From Hymenobacter nivis (lineage in GTDB: Bacteria > Bacteroidota > Bacteroidia > Cytophagales > Hymenobacteraceae), in the NCBI RefSeq assembly GCF_006439025.1, contig NZ_RCYZ01000005.1:412900-476899 (forward strand): 64,000 bases of DNA, given 5' to 3'. The notes under the pieces are model-generated. The model searched no databases. It was not told the origin of the DNA and saw nothing but the letters and a program-made list of their open reading frames with translations. Shown in pieces: positions 55,525-64,000 of this stretch (the stretch's first letter is position 1; every line of letters starts with the position of its first letter). The position numbers were made by a program, and so were the translations under genes.

Positions 55525-57216
55525 ATGCCCGACGAAGAAGTATTAGAAGAAGGCGTTCTGAACCCGGTGCAGCCGGAAATCCAGGACCCGCTGCTGCGCG
55601 AGCTGATGGCCGACGCGCCCGCCACCGCCCCCGCTTTAGAAGTTCCGCAGGAAAAAGCCCAGCCCACCACCGCCCCGCTTGAGGAAGTGGACTGCGTGGT
55701 CATCGGCCTTGGGGCCGGGGGGGCCCCGCTGCTGGCCCGCCTCGCCCAGGCCGGCCTGAAGGTGGTGGCCCTGGAAGCCGGCCCCTGGCACAACCCCGAA
55801 AAAGACTTTGCCACCGACGAGCAGGCCCAGGACTTCCTGTTCTGGAACGACGAGCGCCTCTCGGCCGGCGGCGACCCGCTGGCCATGGGCAAAAACAACT
55901 CGGGCACCGGCGTGGGCGGCTCCACGCTGCACTACACCGCCTACACGCCCCGCCCCCTGCCCGACGACCTGCATATCAAGCGCGACTTCGGCAAGGGCGA
56001 GGACTGGCCCCTTACTTATGACGACCTCGCTCCTTATTATGAGGAGGTGGAGCAGTTTCTGGGCGTGTCGGGCCCCACGCCCTACCCCTGGGGCCCCAGC
56101 CGGCCCAAGGGCTACGCCCTGGCCCCGCTGCCGCTCAATAGCGCCGCCCAGCTGATGGTGCGCGGGGCCGAGAAAATCGGCATTCGCACCTCGCCCGCGC
56201 CCAACGCGGCCCTGTCGGCCCGCTATTACCAAGAAGGCGTGGGCTGGCGCGAAGCCTGCACCAACCGCGGCTTCTGCCAGGCCGGCTGCTCCAACGGCGC
56301 CAAGGCCAGCATGGACGTCACGTTTATCCCGCTGGCGGTGAAGTACGGGGCCGAAATTCGCCCCAACAGCTTCGTGACCGAGATTGAGCGCAACGCCCAG
56401 GGCCTCATCACGGCCGTGGTATATACCCAGAACGGCCAGCAGTACCGCCAGCCCTGCCGCAACCTGTTCCTCTGCGGCGGCTCGGTCGAAACCCCGCGCC
56501 TGCTGCTGATGAACGAGCTGGCCCTCAGCAGCGGCCAGGTGGGCCACAACCTGATGGCCCACCCCGGCGTGCAGGTCTGGGGCACGTTTGCCGACGAGGT
56601 GCGCCCCAACAAAGGCATTCCCGGGGGCCTCATCTCGCAGGATACCCACCGGCCCAAAGACGCCGACTTTGCCGGCGGCTACCTGCTGCAAAGCATCGGC
56701 GTGATGCCCGTGACCTTCGCCGGCCAGGTGGCCCGGGGCCGCAAAATGTGGGGCCAGCCCCTGCGCGACTACATGCGCAACTTCAACCACATCGCCGGCA
56801 TCAACATCCTCGGCGACTGCATGCCCCACACCAGCAACTACCTGGAGCTCAGCGACGAGCTGGACGCCCGCCAGCTGCCCAAGCCGCGCCTGCACTTCAC
56901 GGCCCAGGAAAACGAGCACCGCATGAACGCCCACGCCGAGCGCATCATGCGCGACATCTGGGAGGCCGCCGGGGCCACCGACATTTGGGCCTTCAACCGC
57001 TACGCCCACGTCATCGGCACGGCCCGCATGGGCCTGAGCGGCGACGACGCCGTGGTGGACCGTGACGGCCGCGCCTTCGACGTGCCCAACCTCTACATCT
57101 CCGACAACTCCACGTTCCCGAGCGCCCTGAGCGTGAACCCGGCCCTGACCATCATGGCCCTGAGCCTGCGCACGGCGGACAAGTTCTTGGAGCGCGAGAT
57201 GCGCCGCGACGCCTGA
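55525..57216 (+). CDS. GMC-family FAD-dependent oxidoreductase
   Basis: A 563-residue flavoprotein of the glucose-methanol-choline family. After an acidic N-terminal extension of about 55 residues comes the FAD site (DCVVIGLGAGGAPLLARLAQ with ALEAG), then GTGVGGSTLHYTAY, a cysteine-bearing segment CTNRGFCQAGCSNGAKAS, and the active-site pair in AHVIGTARMG (His) and SVNPALTIMALSLR (Asn). It should oxidise a sugar, polyol or alcohol. The upstream Gluconate_2-dh3 partner supports a gluconate/sugar dehydrogenase-like complex. No cytochrome c subunit is nearby, and no export signal is seen. Confidence 0.92.
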   Translation: MPDEEVLEEGVLNPVQPEIQDPLLRELMADAPATAPALEVPQEKAQPTTAPLEEVDCVVIGLGAGGAPLLARLAQAGLKVVALEAGPWHNPEKDFATDEQAQDFLFWNDERLSAGGDPLAMGKNNSGTGVGGSTLHYTAYTPRPLPDDLHIKRDFGKGEDWPLTYDDLAPYYEEVEQFLGVSGPTPYPWGPSRPKGYALAPLPLNSAAQLMVRGAEKIGIRTSPAPNAALSARYYQEGVGWREACTNRGFCQAGCSNGAKASMDVTFIPLAVKYGAEIRPNSFVTEIERNAQGLITAVVYTQNGQQYRQPCRNLFLCGGSVETPRLLLMNELALSSGQVGHNLMAHPGVQVWGTFADEVRPNKGIPGGLISQDTHRPKDADFAGGYLLQSIGVMPVTFAGQVARGRKMWGQPLRDYMRNFNHIAGINILGDCMPHTSNYLELSDELDARQLPKPRLHFTAQENEHRMNAHAERIMRDIWEAAGATDIWAFNRYAHVIGTARMGLSGDDAVVDRDGRAFDVPNLYISDNSTFPSALSVNPALTIMALSLRTADKFLEREMRRDA

Positions 57217-57218
57217 TT

Positions 57219-57306
57219 TTAGTTGTTGGTTGCCCGTTGTCGGTTGCCAGGTACAACTGAGCTATTCAACGAGCTGAACAACTGACAACGAGCAACTAAC
57301 AACTAA
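57219..57306. repeat. Imperfect inverted repeat between GMC and GH1 genes
   Basis: Arms 57219-57246 (TTAGTTGTTGGTTGCCCGTT...) and 57279-57306 match at 25 of 28 positions around a 32-base loop. Two of the three mismatches are G-T pairs. The second arm ends just before the GH1 ATG at 57312. Confidence 0.7.
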
Positions 57307-57311
57307 TTCCG

Positions 57312-58646
57312 ATGAAATCCTTTCTCACTGAGATAAAAGACCGTTACGGCAGCGGCGACTACGAGGGCGACCAGTTTGGCGGGGCCCGGGGCCACAACGG
57401 CAACGGCCTGCCCACGGGCTTGCCCAACAACTTCATGTTCGCCACCGGCATCGAGTGCAGCTACCCGACCATTGACAACGGCAAAACCCGCCGCGACATG
57501 CTGGCCGAGTGCGACCACTACAACCGCTACAAGGAAGACCTGGGCCTGGTGAAGGAAATGGGCCTGAAGGTGCTGCGCTACGGCCTGCCCTACTACCAGA
57601 TTCAGCAGGGCCCCGGCAAGTACGACTGGGAATTTGCCGACCTGGCGATGGGCGAAATGCAGCGCCTGGGCATCACGCCCATCCTCGACCTGATGCACTT
57701 TGGCGTGCCCGACTGGTTGGGCAATTTCCAGAACCCCGAGTTGGTGGTGCACTTCGCCGACTACTGCGAGCAGGTGGCCAAGCGCTACCCGTGGGTGCGC
57801 TACTACACGCCCGTGAACGAGATTTACGTGACGGCCAAGATGAGCGCCAAAGACGGCATCTGGAACGAGCAGCTGAAGTCGGATAAGGCCTTCGTGACGG
57901 CCCTGAAGCACTGCGTGGCGGCCAGCATCATGGGCAACCAGCAGATTGCCAAGCACCGCCCCGACTGCGTAATTGTGCAGAGCGAATCCGCCGAATTCAC
58001 GCACGAACTGCGCGCCGAGCACACCTCGGCCGTGCAACTGGAAAACCTGTTGCGCTTTACGTCGCTGGACTTGCTGTATGCCCACCACCCGGAGGGCGAG
58101 GTACTCAACTACCTGTATGACAATGGTATGACCCGCCGCGAGTACGACTGGTTTATGGCCGGCGAGCCCCCCGGGTACCAGATTATGGGCAACGACTACT
58201 ACGGTCGCAACGAGAAGATCATGCTGCCCAACGGCGAAATGGTGACCAGCATGGACGTGTTGGGTTGGTACAACATCACCCGCGACTACTACCTGCGCTA
58301 CAAGAAGCCGGTGATGCACACCGAAACCAACGTGTTCGATGCCAACGAGGGCCCCACGTGGCTCTGGAAGCAGTGGGTCAACATCCTGCGCATGCGCAAG
58401 GAAGGCGTGCCGGTGCTCGGCTTCACGTGGTACTCGCTCATCGACCAGATTGACTGGGACAAGGGCATGGCCACCAAAACCGGCACCGTGAATGCCTGCG
58501 GCCTGTTCGACCTCGACCGCAAGCCCCGCCCCGTAGCCGATGCCTACAAGATGCTGCTTCAGGAATACGGCCAGATTACCATTGTGCCCCACGGCGAGCT
58601 GTTTGAAGTAACCGAACGCCCCGCCACCCTCAAGGTAGAAGTTTAA
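57312..58646 (+). CDS. GH1-family glycoside hydrolase
   Basis: A 444-residue (beta/alpha)8-type enzyme. The acid/base glutamate lies in YTPVNEIYV (E170) and the nucleophile in VMHTETNVFD (E338), corresponding to the NEP and TENG motifs of GH1, slightly altered here (NEI, TETN). Other clues are FATGIECSYPTIDNGK at the start and TWYSLIDQIDWDKGM near the end. Beta-glucosidase-type activity is the simplest guess. There is no signal peptide, so it should be cytoplasmic. It follows the GMC gene in the same direction and ends at a strong hairpin. Confidence 0.85.
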   Translation: MKSFLTEIKDRYGSGDYEGDQFGGARGHNGNGLPTGLPNNFMFATGIECSYPTIDNGKTRRDMLAECDHYNRYKEDLGLVKEMGLKVLRYGLPYYQIQQGPGKYDWEFADLAMGEMQRLGITPILDLMHFGVPDWLGNFQNPELVVHFADYCEQVAKRYPWVRYYTPVNEIYVTAKMSAKDGIWNEQLKSDKAFVTALKHCVAASIMGNQQIAKHRPDCVIVQSESAEFTHELRAEHTSAVQLENLLRFTSLDLLYAHHPEGEVLNYLYDNGMTRREYDWFMAGEPPGYQIMGNDYYGRNEKIMLPNGEMVTSMDVLGWYNITRDYYLRYKKPVMHTETNVFDANEGPTWLWKQWVNILRMRKEGVPVLGFTWYSLIDQIDWDKGMATKTGTVNACGLFDLDRKPRPVADAYKMLLQEYGQITIVPHGELFEVTERPATLKVEV

Positions 58647-58705
58647 GTAGCGCGGGGTTTAGGGCCCCAGGGCCCTAAATCCCGCGCTTGCTCCACCATT
58701 CGTTG

Positions 58706-58757
58706 CAATAGAAAGGGCCCCCGCCTGCCAGCTGGCAAACGGGGGCCCTTTCTATTG
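58706..58757. terminator. Bidirectional terminator between GH1 and the Ig-repeat gene
   Basis: An 18-bp perfect stem (58706-58723 with 58740-58757) has an inner TGCCAGCTGGCA palindrome in the loop and A/T-rich bases at the stem foot. It serves convergent genes. Confidence 0.88.
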
Positions 58758-58776
58758 TGGACCGCAGCCGGGGGGC

Positions 58777-61700
58777 TTACCGGGCCAGGGTGAGCTTGAA
58801 CATTTTACTGTCCTTGCCGGCCATCAGCCGCACCAGGTACACGCCTTCTGCCAGGTCGTGGGCACTCACTTGGTAGTGGTACTTGGTGCCGGCCTGGGCC
58901 GTACCCGAGGCAATGTGCCGGACCAGCACCCCCTTGGAGTCGTACAGTTCGAGGGCATACGCCTGCGTGGTAGCTAGCGCAAAGTCTACGCTGGCTTCGT
59001 TGGCAAACGGATTGGGGTACGCCTCGAGCTGGGCTTTGGCGGCGGAAGCCGATGGGGCCCCCACCTGCTGGCTACCCGCTACGCTGGTGGCCAAGCTGCT
59101 GGCTGCGCCGCCCGTAGCGCCACTGGCGCAGTTGGTCACGTTCACCGTCAGGGCAGTGCGGGGGCTTTCGCACCCGCCGAGGGCCTGCGACACATAGTAA
59201 GTAGTGTTGCCGGCGGCGGTGGTGGCGGGCGTGAAGTCGCCGGTGGCCGTGGTAGCCGTGGCGCTATTATAAACGCGCAGGCTGGCACCGGCCGACAGGG
59301 CTACGCCGCTGCTCAGGGGCTGGGCGACCGCGCCCTGGCAGTAGTTTGCGGCCATCAGCTGGTTCAGGTTGGCATAGATGTAGTTGGCAATGAGCGTGCT
59401 GCCGGCCTTGTTGGGGTGCAGGAAGTCCTGCCGCAGCGAAGTAGGCGGCACGTCGGCAGCATGGTCGGCCACGTCCTGCGGCTGGGTGGGGTCGTAATGG
59501 TCGACTAGGAACGAGCGCACGTCGAGGAAGTGGTTGCCGTAAATCGCCGCCAGCTCGTCGTCCAGGGGCTTCACCAAGCCGTAGCCGTAGGTTCCAATGC
59601 CTTCACCCGAGCCGTTGCAAATGCTGATGATCAGGTAATTGCTATGGCCCAGCGTGGCCACCATGGTGGCAATGCTGGCCTTGATCTGGGCCGGCACGCT
59701 GGAGTCGTTGCGTCCCACCCAAATGATAACCGGCCAGTTGTACATGGCGGGAGCGGCTACCATCCGGTCCTTTATCTGCACCGAGGTCTGGCCCCCAATG
59801 CCGCCGTTGTACACCGTGCCCCCCGTGAGCTTGGCCAGTAGCTGCGGGTAAAGCCCGTAGTTGGCGTCGGTGAACGAATCGCCCCAGGCCGCAATGCTGG
59901 TGCCGTTGACGCCAGCGGGCGGGAGCAAAGTCGGGGCTTTCGGCGGCGCCGTCACGTTCACTACCATCGGCACCCGGCCGCTCTCGCAGCCATTGAGCTG
60001 CTGGGCCACGTAGTAAGTGGTGCTGCCGACAACTGCCGTTGAGGGCGCAGATTCCACTAAGGTGCCGGGGCCCGTGGCGGTGGCGTATAAGCGCAGCGTG
60101 GCCCCGGGCGTGAGCGTAATGCTGCTGCTCAACAGCGCCGCCTGGGTTCCCACGCAGTAGGTGAGCGAGCTCACCACAGCCGGCGCCGCTGGCCCGTTGG
60201 TAACATTAACCACAATGGGGGCCCGGTTGCTTTCGCAGCCGTTGAGCAATTGCGCCGCGTAGTACGTGGTGCTGCCCAGTGCTGCCGTAGCAGGCATGAA
60301 GTCGGCCAGTGGGGCCGTGCTCGTCGCGCTAGCATACAGGCGCAGCGTAGCCCCGGTCGTGAGCGTGACGCTGCTGCTCAGCAATGCGGAAGCAGCGCCC
60401 ACGCAGTAGGTGAGCGGGCTCACGACGACCGGCGCCGCCGGCCCATTGGTAACGTTGACCACGATGGGGGCCCGGTCACTTTCGCAGCCGTTGAGCAATT
60501 GCGCCGCGTAGTACGTGGTGCTGCCCAGCGTGGCCGTGGCGGGCATGAAGTCGGCCAACACTGCCGTGCTCGTTGCGCTGGCATACAGGCGCAGCGTGGC
60601 CCCGGTGGCCAGCGTCACGCTGCTGCTCAGCAAAGCCGCTTGGGCCCCCACGCAGTAGGTGAGCGGGCTCACCACAGCCGGCGCCGCTGGCCCATTGGTA
60701 ACATTAACCACAATGGGGGCCCGGCTGCTTTCGCAGCCGTTGAGTAATTGCGCCACGTAGTACGTGGTGCTGCCTAGTGCTGCCGTAGCAGGCATGAAGT
60801 CGGCCAACGGGGCCGTGCTCGTTGCGCTGGCATATAGCCGCAGCGTAGCCCCGGTCGTGAGCGTGACGCCGCTGCTTATTAGCGCCGACTGGGTACCCAC
60901 GCAGTAGGCGAGCGGGCTCACGACAACTGGTGCCGCCGGGCCGTTAGTGATATTCACCACGATGGGGGCCCGACCACTTTCGCAGCCGTTGAGCAATTGC
61001 GCCGCGTAGTATGTGGTGCTGCCCAACGCCGCCGTAGCAGGCATGAAGTCGGCCAACGGGGCCGTGCTCGTTGCGCTGGCATACAGGCGCAGCGTGGCCC
61101 CGGTAGCCAGTGTTACGCTGCTGCTTATTAGCGCCGACTGGGTGCCCACGCAGTAGGCGAGCGGGCTCACGACGACCGGCGCGGCCGGCCCATTGGTGAC
61201 GTTGACCACAATGGGGGCCCGGTCACTTTCGCAGCTACCCGTGACCTGCGCCGCGTAGTAGGTAGCGGTACCCAGGGTTGCCGTCGACGGGGCAAAATCG
61301 GCCAGAGCCGTACCACCGCTAGCAGCGGCGTATAGCCGCAGCGTGGCCCCGGTGGTCAGCGTGACGCTAGCGCTTAGCAAGCTGGAGGCAGCGCCTTGGC
61401 AGTAGGCCAATGGAGTGAGTACAACTGGTTTTGCCGGGCCATTGGTGACGGCAACGGTGAGCGGAGTGCGGCTGCTTTCGCAGCCGCTGAGTACCTGGGC
61501 CACATAGTAAGTGGTGCTGCCTACCGTAGCCGTCGACGGGATGAAGTCGGCCAGAGCCGTGGTGCCCGTGGCGCTGGCGTACAGGCGCAACGTGGCCCCG
61601 GTGGTGAGCGTGACACCCGTGCTCAGCAATGCGGCTTGGTCGCCGACGCAGTATCCCACAGAGCCCACCGTCACGGGAGCCGCCGAGCTATTAGTGACGT

Positions 61701-64000
61701 TGACCACAATGGCGGTCCGGCTGCTTTCGCAGCCGTTGAGCGATTGCGCCGCGTAGTACGTGGTGCTGCCCAGCGTAGCCGTAGTCGGCATAAAGTCGGC
61801 CAACGGAGCCGTGCTCGTTGCGCTGGCATACAGGCGCAGTGTAGCCCCGGTGGCCAGCGTCACGCTGCTGCTCAGCAAAGCCGCTTGGGCCCCCACGCAG
61901 TAGGTGAGCGGGCTCGCCACGACCGGTGCAGACGGGCCGTTGGTAACGTTGACCACGATGGGGGTCCGGCTGCTTTCGCAGCCGTTGAGCAATTGCGCCG
62001 CGTAGTAAGTAGCGGTGCCCAGCGTTGCTGTGGCGGGCGCAAAATCAGCCGAAGCCGTACCGCCGCTGGCGCTAGCGTACAGGCGCAGCGTGGCCCCAGC
62101 GGCCAGCGTGATGCTGCGGCTCAGCAGGGCCGCTTGGGCCCCCACGCAGTAAGTGAGCGGGCTCACCACAGCCGGCGCGGCCGTGCCTTCTACCACCGTC
62201 ACCACCACTGGGGCCCGGGCGCTTTCGCAACTTCCCGTCACCTGCGCCGCGTAATAAGTGGTGCTGCCCAGGGCGGCCGTCGAAGGGCTAAAATCAGGGA
62301 TGGGCGTACCACCGCTGGCAGCAGTGTACAGGCGCAGCGAGCTTCCGGAGGACAGCGTTACGCTGGCGCTCAGCAGGTTCGCAGCCGCGCCCTGGCAATA
62401 CGTAAGCGGGGTAGCTACGCTTGGTTTTGCCGGGCCACTGCCAACCGCAACGGTCAGGGCAGTCCGGCCGCTTTCGCACGTGCCCACCAGCTGCGCGGCG
62501 TAGTACACCGTAACGCCTGCCGTCGTAGTGGAGGGAACAAAATCAGCCAGCACGGCCGTGGCCGTGGCGCTGGCGTACAGCCGCAGCGTGGCCCCGGCCG
62601 CGAGCGTAACGCTGGCGCTTAGCGGGGCGGCTTGGTCGCCGATGCAGTACCCCACCGTGCTTACGGTAACGGGAGCCGCCGGGCCATTCGTTGTATTGAC
62701 GACAACCGCTGTGCGCCCGCTCTCGCAGCCGTTGAGCAGCTGCGCCGCGTAGTAAGTAGCGGTGCCTACCGTCGTTGTTGAAGGGGCAAAATCGGCCAGA
62801 GCCGTACCGCCGCTGGCAGCGGCGTACAGGCGCAGCACGGCCCCGGTGGCCAGCGTCACGCTGCTGCTTAGCAAAGCCGCTTGGGCCCCCACGCAGTAGG
62901 TGAGCGGGCTCACCACGACCGGCACCGCCGGGCCGTTGGTGACGTTGACTACGATGGGGGTCCGGCTGCTCTCGCAGCTGCCAATCGCCTGCGCCGCGTA
63001 ATAAGTCGTGCTGCCCGCAGTCGTCGTCGCGGGCGCGAAATCAGCCAGCACGGCCGTGGCCGTGGCGCTGGCATACAAACGGAGCGTAGCCCCGGCCGTG
63101 AGCGTAGCGCTGGCGCTCAGCAGGGCGGCCTGGGCCCCCACGCAGTAAGCCAGCGGCGTGGCCACAACTGGTGCAGCAGGCCCGTTGCCGATCGTAACAA
63201 CCACGGCAACGCGGGGGCTCTCGCAGCTGCTCGTGGCCTGGGCTGCGTAGTAGGTTGTGCTGCCCACCACGGCCGTTGAGGGCCGGAAATCAGCCAGCGG
63301 CGCCGTACTCGTAAGGCTGCTGTACAAGCGCAGCGTGGCCCCGCCCGTCAGCGCAACGCTGGCACTGAGCAAGTCGGAAGCAGTGCCCACGCAGTAGGCC
63401 AGCGGGCTCGTGACCACGGGCGCGGCCGGGCCATTCGTAACCGTTACCACGAGGGGTACCCGGGCGCTTTCGCACCCCCCCACCAGCTGGGCGGCGTAAT
63501 ACGTAGTGCTTCCCGCGGCCGTGGTGGAAGGCACAAAACCAGTAGCCAGTGCCGTGCCGCCCGTAGCAGCGCTGTAGAGCACCAGGGTAGCCCCTGCAGC
63601 CAGCGTCACGCTGTTGCCGAGCGGAGCGGCCGTGGCTCCCGTGCAATACGCCGGGGGCGTGGCAACGGTAGGCGTTGCTATGCCTTGGCAGGTAGTGGCG
63701 GGCAGCACCTCGATGGCCGAGATTTTGGCCTGGTCCACCCCGCCGCCCGCGTACGGGGCCGCAAAGTCCAGGTTGAGCACCCCGTCGGCCACCGCCACGG
63801 CGAACGTCTCGCTCGTGGCCGTCAGCGGCCCCACCTTCTTCACAATGTCGTAGCGCGTGAGCACCTTCGCCCCCTCGGCCGCCACGTCGAACACGCGCTG
63901 CCCCGCCGCCGTCCAGTACGTCTCGGCGAAGTGCAGCACCACCGTGTACTTGCCGTTGCTCACGGGCAGGGCGTAGCCGAACGAGCCGCCCGCCCGCTCG
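58777..64000 (-). CDS. T9SS surface protein: malectin, 15 Ig-like repeats, SGNH hydrolase, one more Ig-like repeat (N-terminus beyond the right edge)
   Basis: The frame is open at the right edge and ends at 58777, with at least 1740 codons. From the visible N-terminal side: part of a malectin domain (VVLHFAETYWTAAGQRVFDV), fifteen tandem 83-residue Ig-like repeats of the CHU_C-associated type, an SGNH/GDSL hydrolase domain (serine in AAWGDSFT, codon at 59875-59877; GGIGGQTS; VGRNDS; DFLHPNKAG), a sixteenth Ig-like repeat, and a T9SS type A sorting domain (YPNPFANEASVDFALATTQ). Each repeat carries two cysteines (YCVG and GCES), probably a disulfide. The protein should be exported by T9SS. The enzyme part may remove acyl groups from carbohydrates, with the repeats as a stalk. 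The substrate is unknown. Confidence 0.92.
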   Translation of the reverse strand, partial: ERAGGSFGYALPVSNGKYTVVLHFAETYWTAAGQRVFDVAAEGAKVLTRYDIVKKVGPLTATSETFAVAVADGVLNLDFAAPYAGGGVDQAKISAIEVLPATTCQGIATPTVATPPAYCTGATAAPLGNSVTLAAGATLVLYSAATGGTALATGFVPSTTAAGSTTYYAAQLVGGCESARVPLVVTVTNGPAAPVVTSPLAYCVGTASDLLSASVALTGGATLRLYSSLTSTAPLADFRPSTAVVGSTTYYAAQATSSCESPRVAVVVTIGNGPAAPVVATPLAYCVGAQAALLSASATLTAGATLRLYASATATAVLADFAPATTTAGSTTYYAAQAIGSCESSRTPIVVNVTNGPAVPVVVSPLTYCVGAQAALLSSSVTLATGAVLRLYAAASGGTALADFAPSTTTVGTATYYAAQLLNGCESGRTAVVVNTTNGPAAPVTVSTVGYCIGDQAAPLSASVTLAAGATLRLYASATATAVLADFVPSTTTAGVTVYYAAQLVGTCESGRTALTVAVGSGPAKPSVATPLTYCQGAAANLLSASVTLSSGSSLRLYTAASGGTPIPDFSPSTAALGSTTYYAAQVTGSCESARAPVVVTVVEGTAAPAVVSPLTYCVGAQAALLSRSITLAAGATLRLYASASGGTASADFAPATATLGTATYYAAQLLNGCESSRTPIVVNVTNGPSAPVVASPLTYCVGAQAALLSSSVTLATGATLRLYASATSTAPLADFMPTTATLGSTTYYAAQSLNGCESSRTAIVVNVTNSSAAPVTVGSVGYCVGDQAALLSTGVTLTTGATLRLYASATGTTALADFIPSTATVGSTTYYVAQVLSGCESSRTPLTVAVTNGPAKPVVLTPLAYCQGAASSLLSASVTLTTGATLRLYAAASGGTALADFAPSTATLGTATYYAAQVTGSCESDRAPIVVNVTNGPAAPVVVSPLAYCVGTQSALISSSVTLATGATLRLYASATSTAPLADFMPATAALGSTTYYAAQLLNGCESGRAPIVVNITNGPAAPVVVSPLAYCVGTQSALISSGVTLTTGATLRLYASATSTAPLADFMPATAALGSTTYYVAQLLNGCESSRAPIVVNVTNGPAAPAVVSPLTYCVGAQAALLSSSVTLATGATLRLYASATSTAVLADFMPATATLGSTTYYAAQLLNGCESDRAPIVVNVTNGPAAPVVVSPLTYCVGAASALLSSSVTLTTGATLRLYASATSTAPLADFMPATAALGSTTYYAAQLLNGCESNRAPIVVNVTNGPAAPAVVSSLTYCVGTQAALLSSSITLTPGATLRLYATATGPGTLVESAPSTAVVGSTTYYVAQQLNGCESGRVPMVVNVTAPPKAPTLLPPAGVNGTSIAAWGDSFTDANYGLYPQLLAKLTGGTVYNGGIGGQTSVQIKDRMVAAPAMYNWPVIIWVGRNDSSVPAQIKASIATMVATLGHSNYLIISICNGSGEGIGTYGYGLVKPLDDELAAIYGNHFLDVRSFLVDHYDPTQPQDVADHAADVPPTSLRQDFLHPNKAGSTLIANYIYANLNQLMAANYCQGAVAQPLSSGVALSAGASLRVYNSATATTATGDFTPATTAAGNTTYYVSQALGGCESPRTALTVNVTNCASGATGGAASSLATSVAGSQQVGAPSASAAKAQLEAYPNPFANEASVDFALATTQAYALELYDSKGVLVRHIASGTAQAGTKYHYQVSAHDLAEGVYLVRLMAGKDSKMFKLTLAR
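59946..63680. repeat. Tandem array of fifteen 249-bp repeats inside the Ig-repeat gene
   Basis: The spacing is exactly 249 bp (83 codons), and the array fills 3735 bp. Units keep the frame and share long blocks such as the codons for ATLRLYASATSTAPLADF. Repeats 11 to 14 (60195-61190) are the most alike, implying recent expansion at that end. Confidence 0.9.

Noticed and set aside
59946..63680. The tandem array considered as a CRISPR or satellite array
   Set aside because: Units are 249 bp, in frame, coding, and without spacers; they are protein repeats.

Overview
The window comes from a GC-rich member of the Bacteroidota, most likely a Hymenobacter-like member of the Cytophagales. Four things point there: giant secreted proteins ending in type IX secretion (T9SS) sorting domains, a lipoprotein TamL paired with TamB, promoters that fit the Bacteroidota TAnnTTTG -7 box rather than a sigma-70 box, and polysaccharide and glycan enzymes (GH77, GH92, GH1). 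Assignment to genus is inference. No rRNA, tRNA, phage, transposase or CRISPR array was seen.

Layout. 1-7446: the coding part of a giant PA14/DUF11 surface protein that runs off the left edge. 7447-7976: an AT-rich intergenic block. 7977-21952: a DPE2-like 4-alpha-glucanotransferase, a divergent tamB-tamL pair for outer-membrane biogenesis, and a secreted GH92 mannosidase. 22087-27710: a minus-strand run of a YdeP-type molybdopterin oxidoreductase, a small conserved protein, the FdhD sulfurtransferase and a DHA2 efflux pump. 27945-35171: a TPR protein, a T9SS protein with two FG-GAP propellers and two malectin domains, and an MFS transporter. 35565-36720: an overlapping HipA-like kinase/DUF3037 pair. 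36756-44155: molybdenum cofactor genes moaA, moaD, moaE, mobA, moaC and moeA, with an S41 peptidase lipoprotein among them. 44333-49316: an S-box (SAM-I type) riboswitch, metH and metF. 49313-52814: small proteins, an aquaporin and a short-chain dehydrogenase. 53034-54620: an OFA-type transporter with a 46-residue companion. 54823-58646: a gluconate dehydrogenase-like pair and a GH1 enzyme. 58777-64000: a T9SS protein with 15 tandem Ig-like repeats, an embedded SGNH hydrolase and a malectin domain, open at the right edge.

How the parts fit. The moa/mob/moe genes make the cofactor that the oxidoreductase at 22087-24648 should need, and FdhD at 25133-26014 belongs to the maturation of that enzyme class. 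The metH-metF unit regenerates methionine and sits behind an element expected to sense S-adenosylmethionine. TamB and TamL should act together in outer-membrane protein assembly, in a cell that exports very large surface proteins. Gluconate_2-dh3, GMC and GH1 genes are co-directional and may form a sugar-oxidation unit.

Points that deserve a second look are a highly iterated GGGGCCCC palindrome in genes and intergenic DNA, the HipA-like kinase/DUF3037 pair, the modified S-box element, higher-order repeats in the Ig array, a MobA fused to a degenerate MobB-like domain, and several unrelated intergenic inverted repeats.
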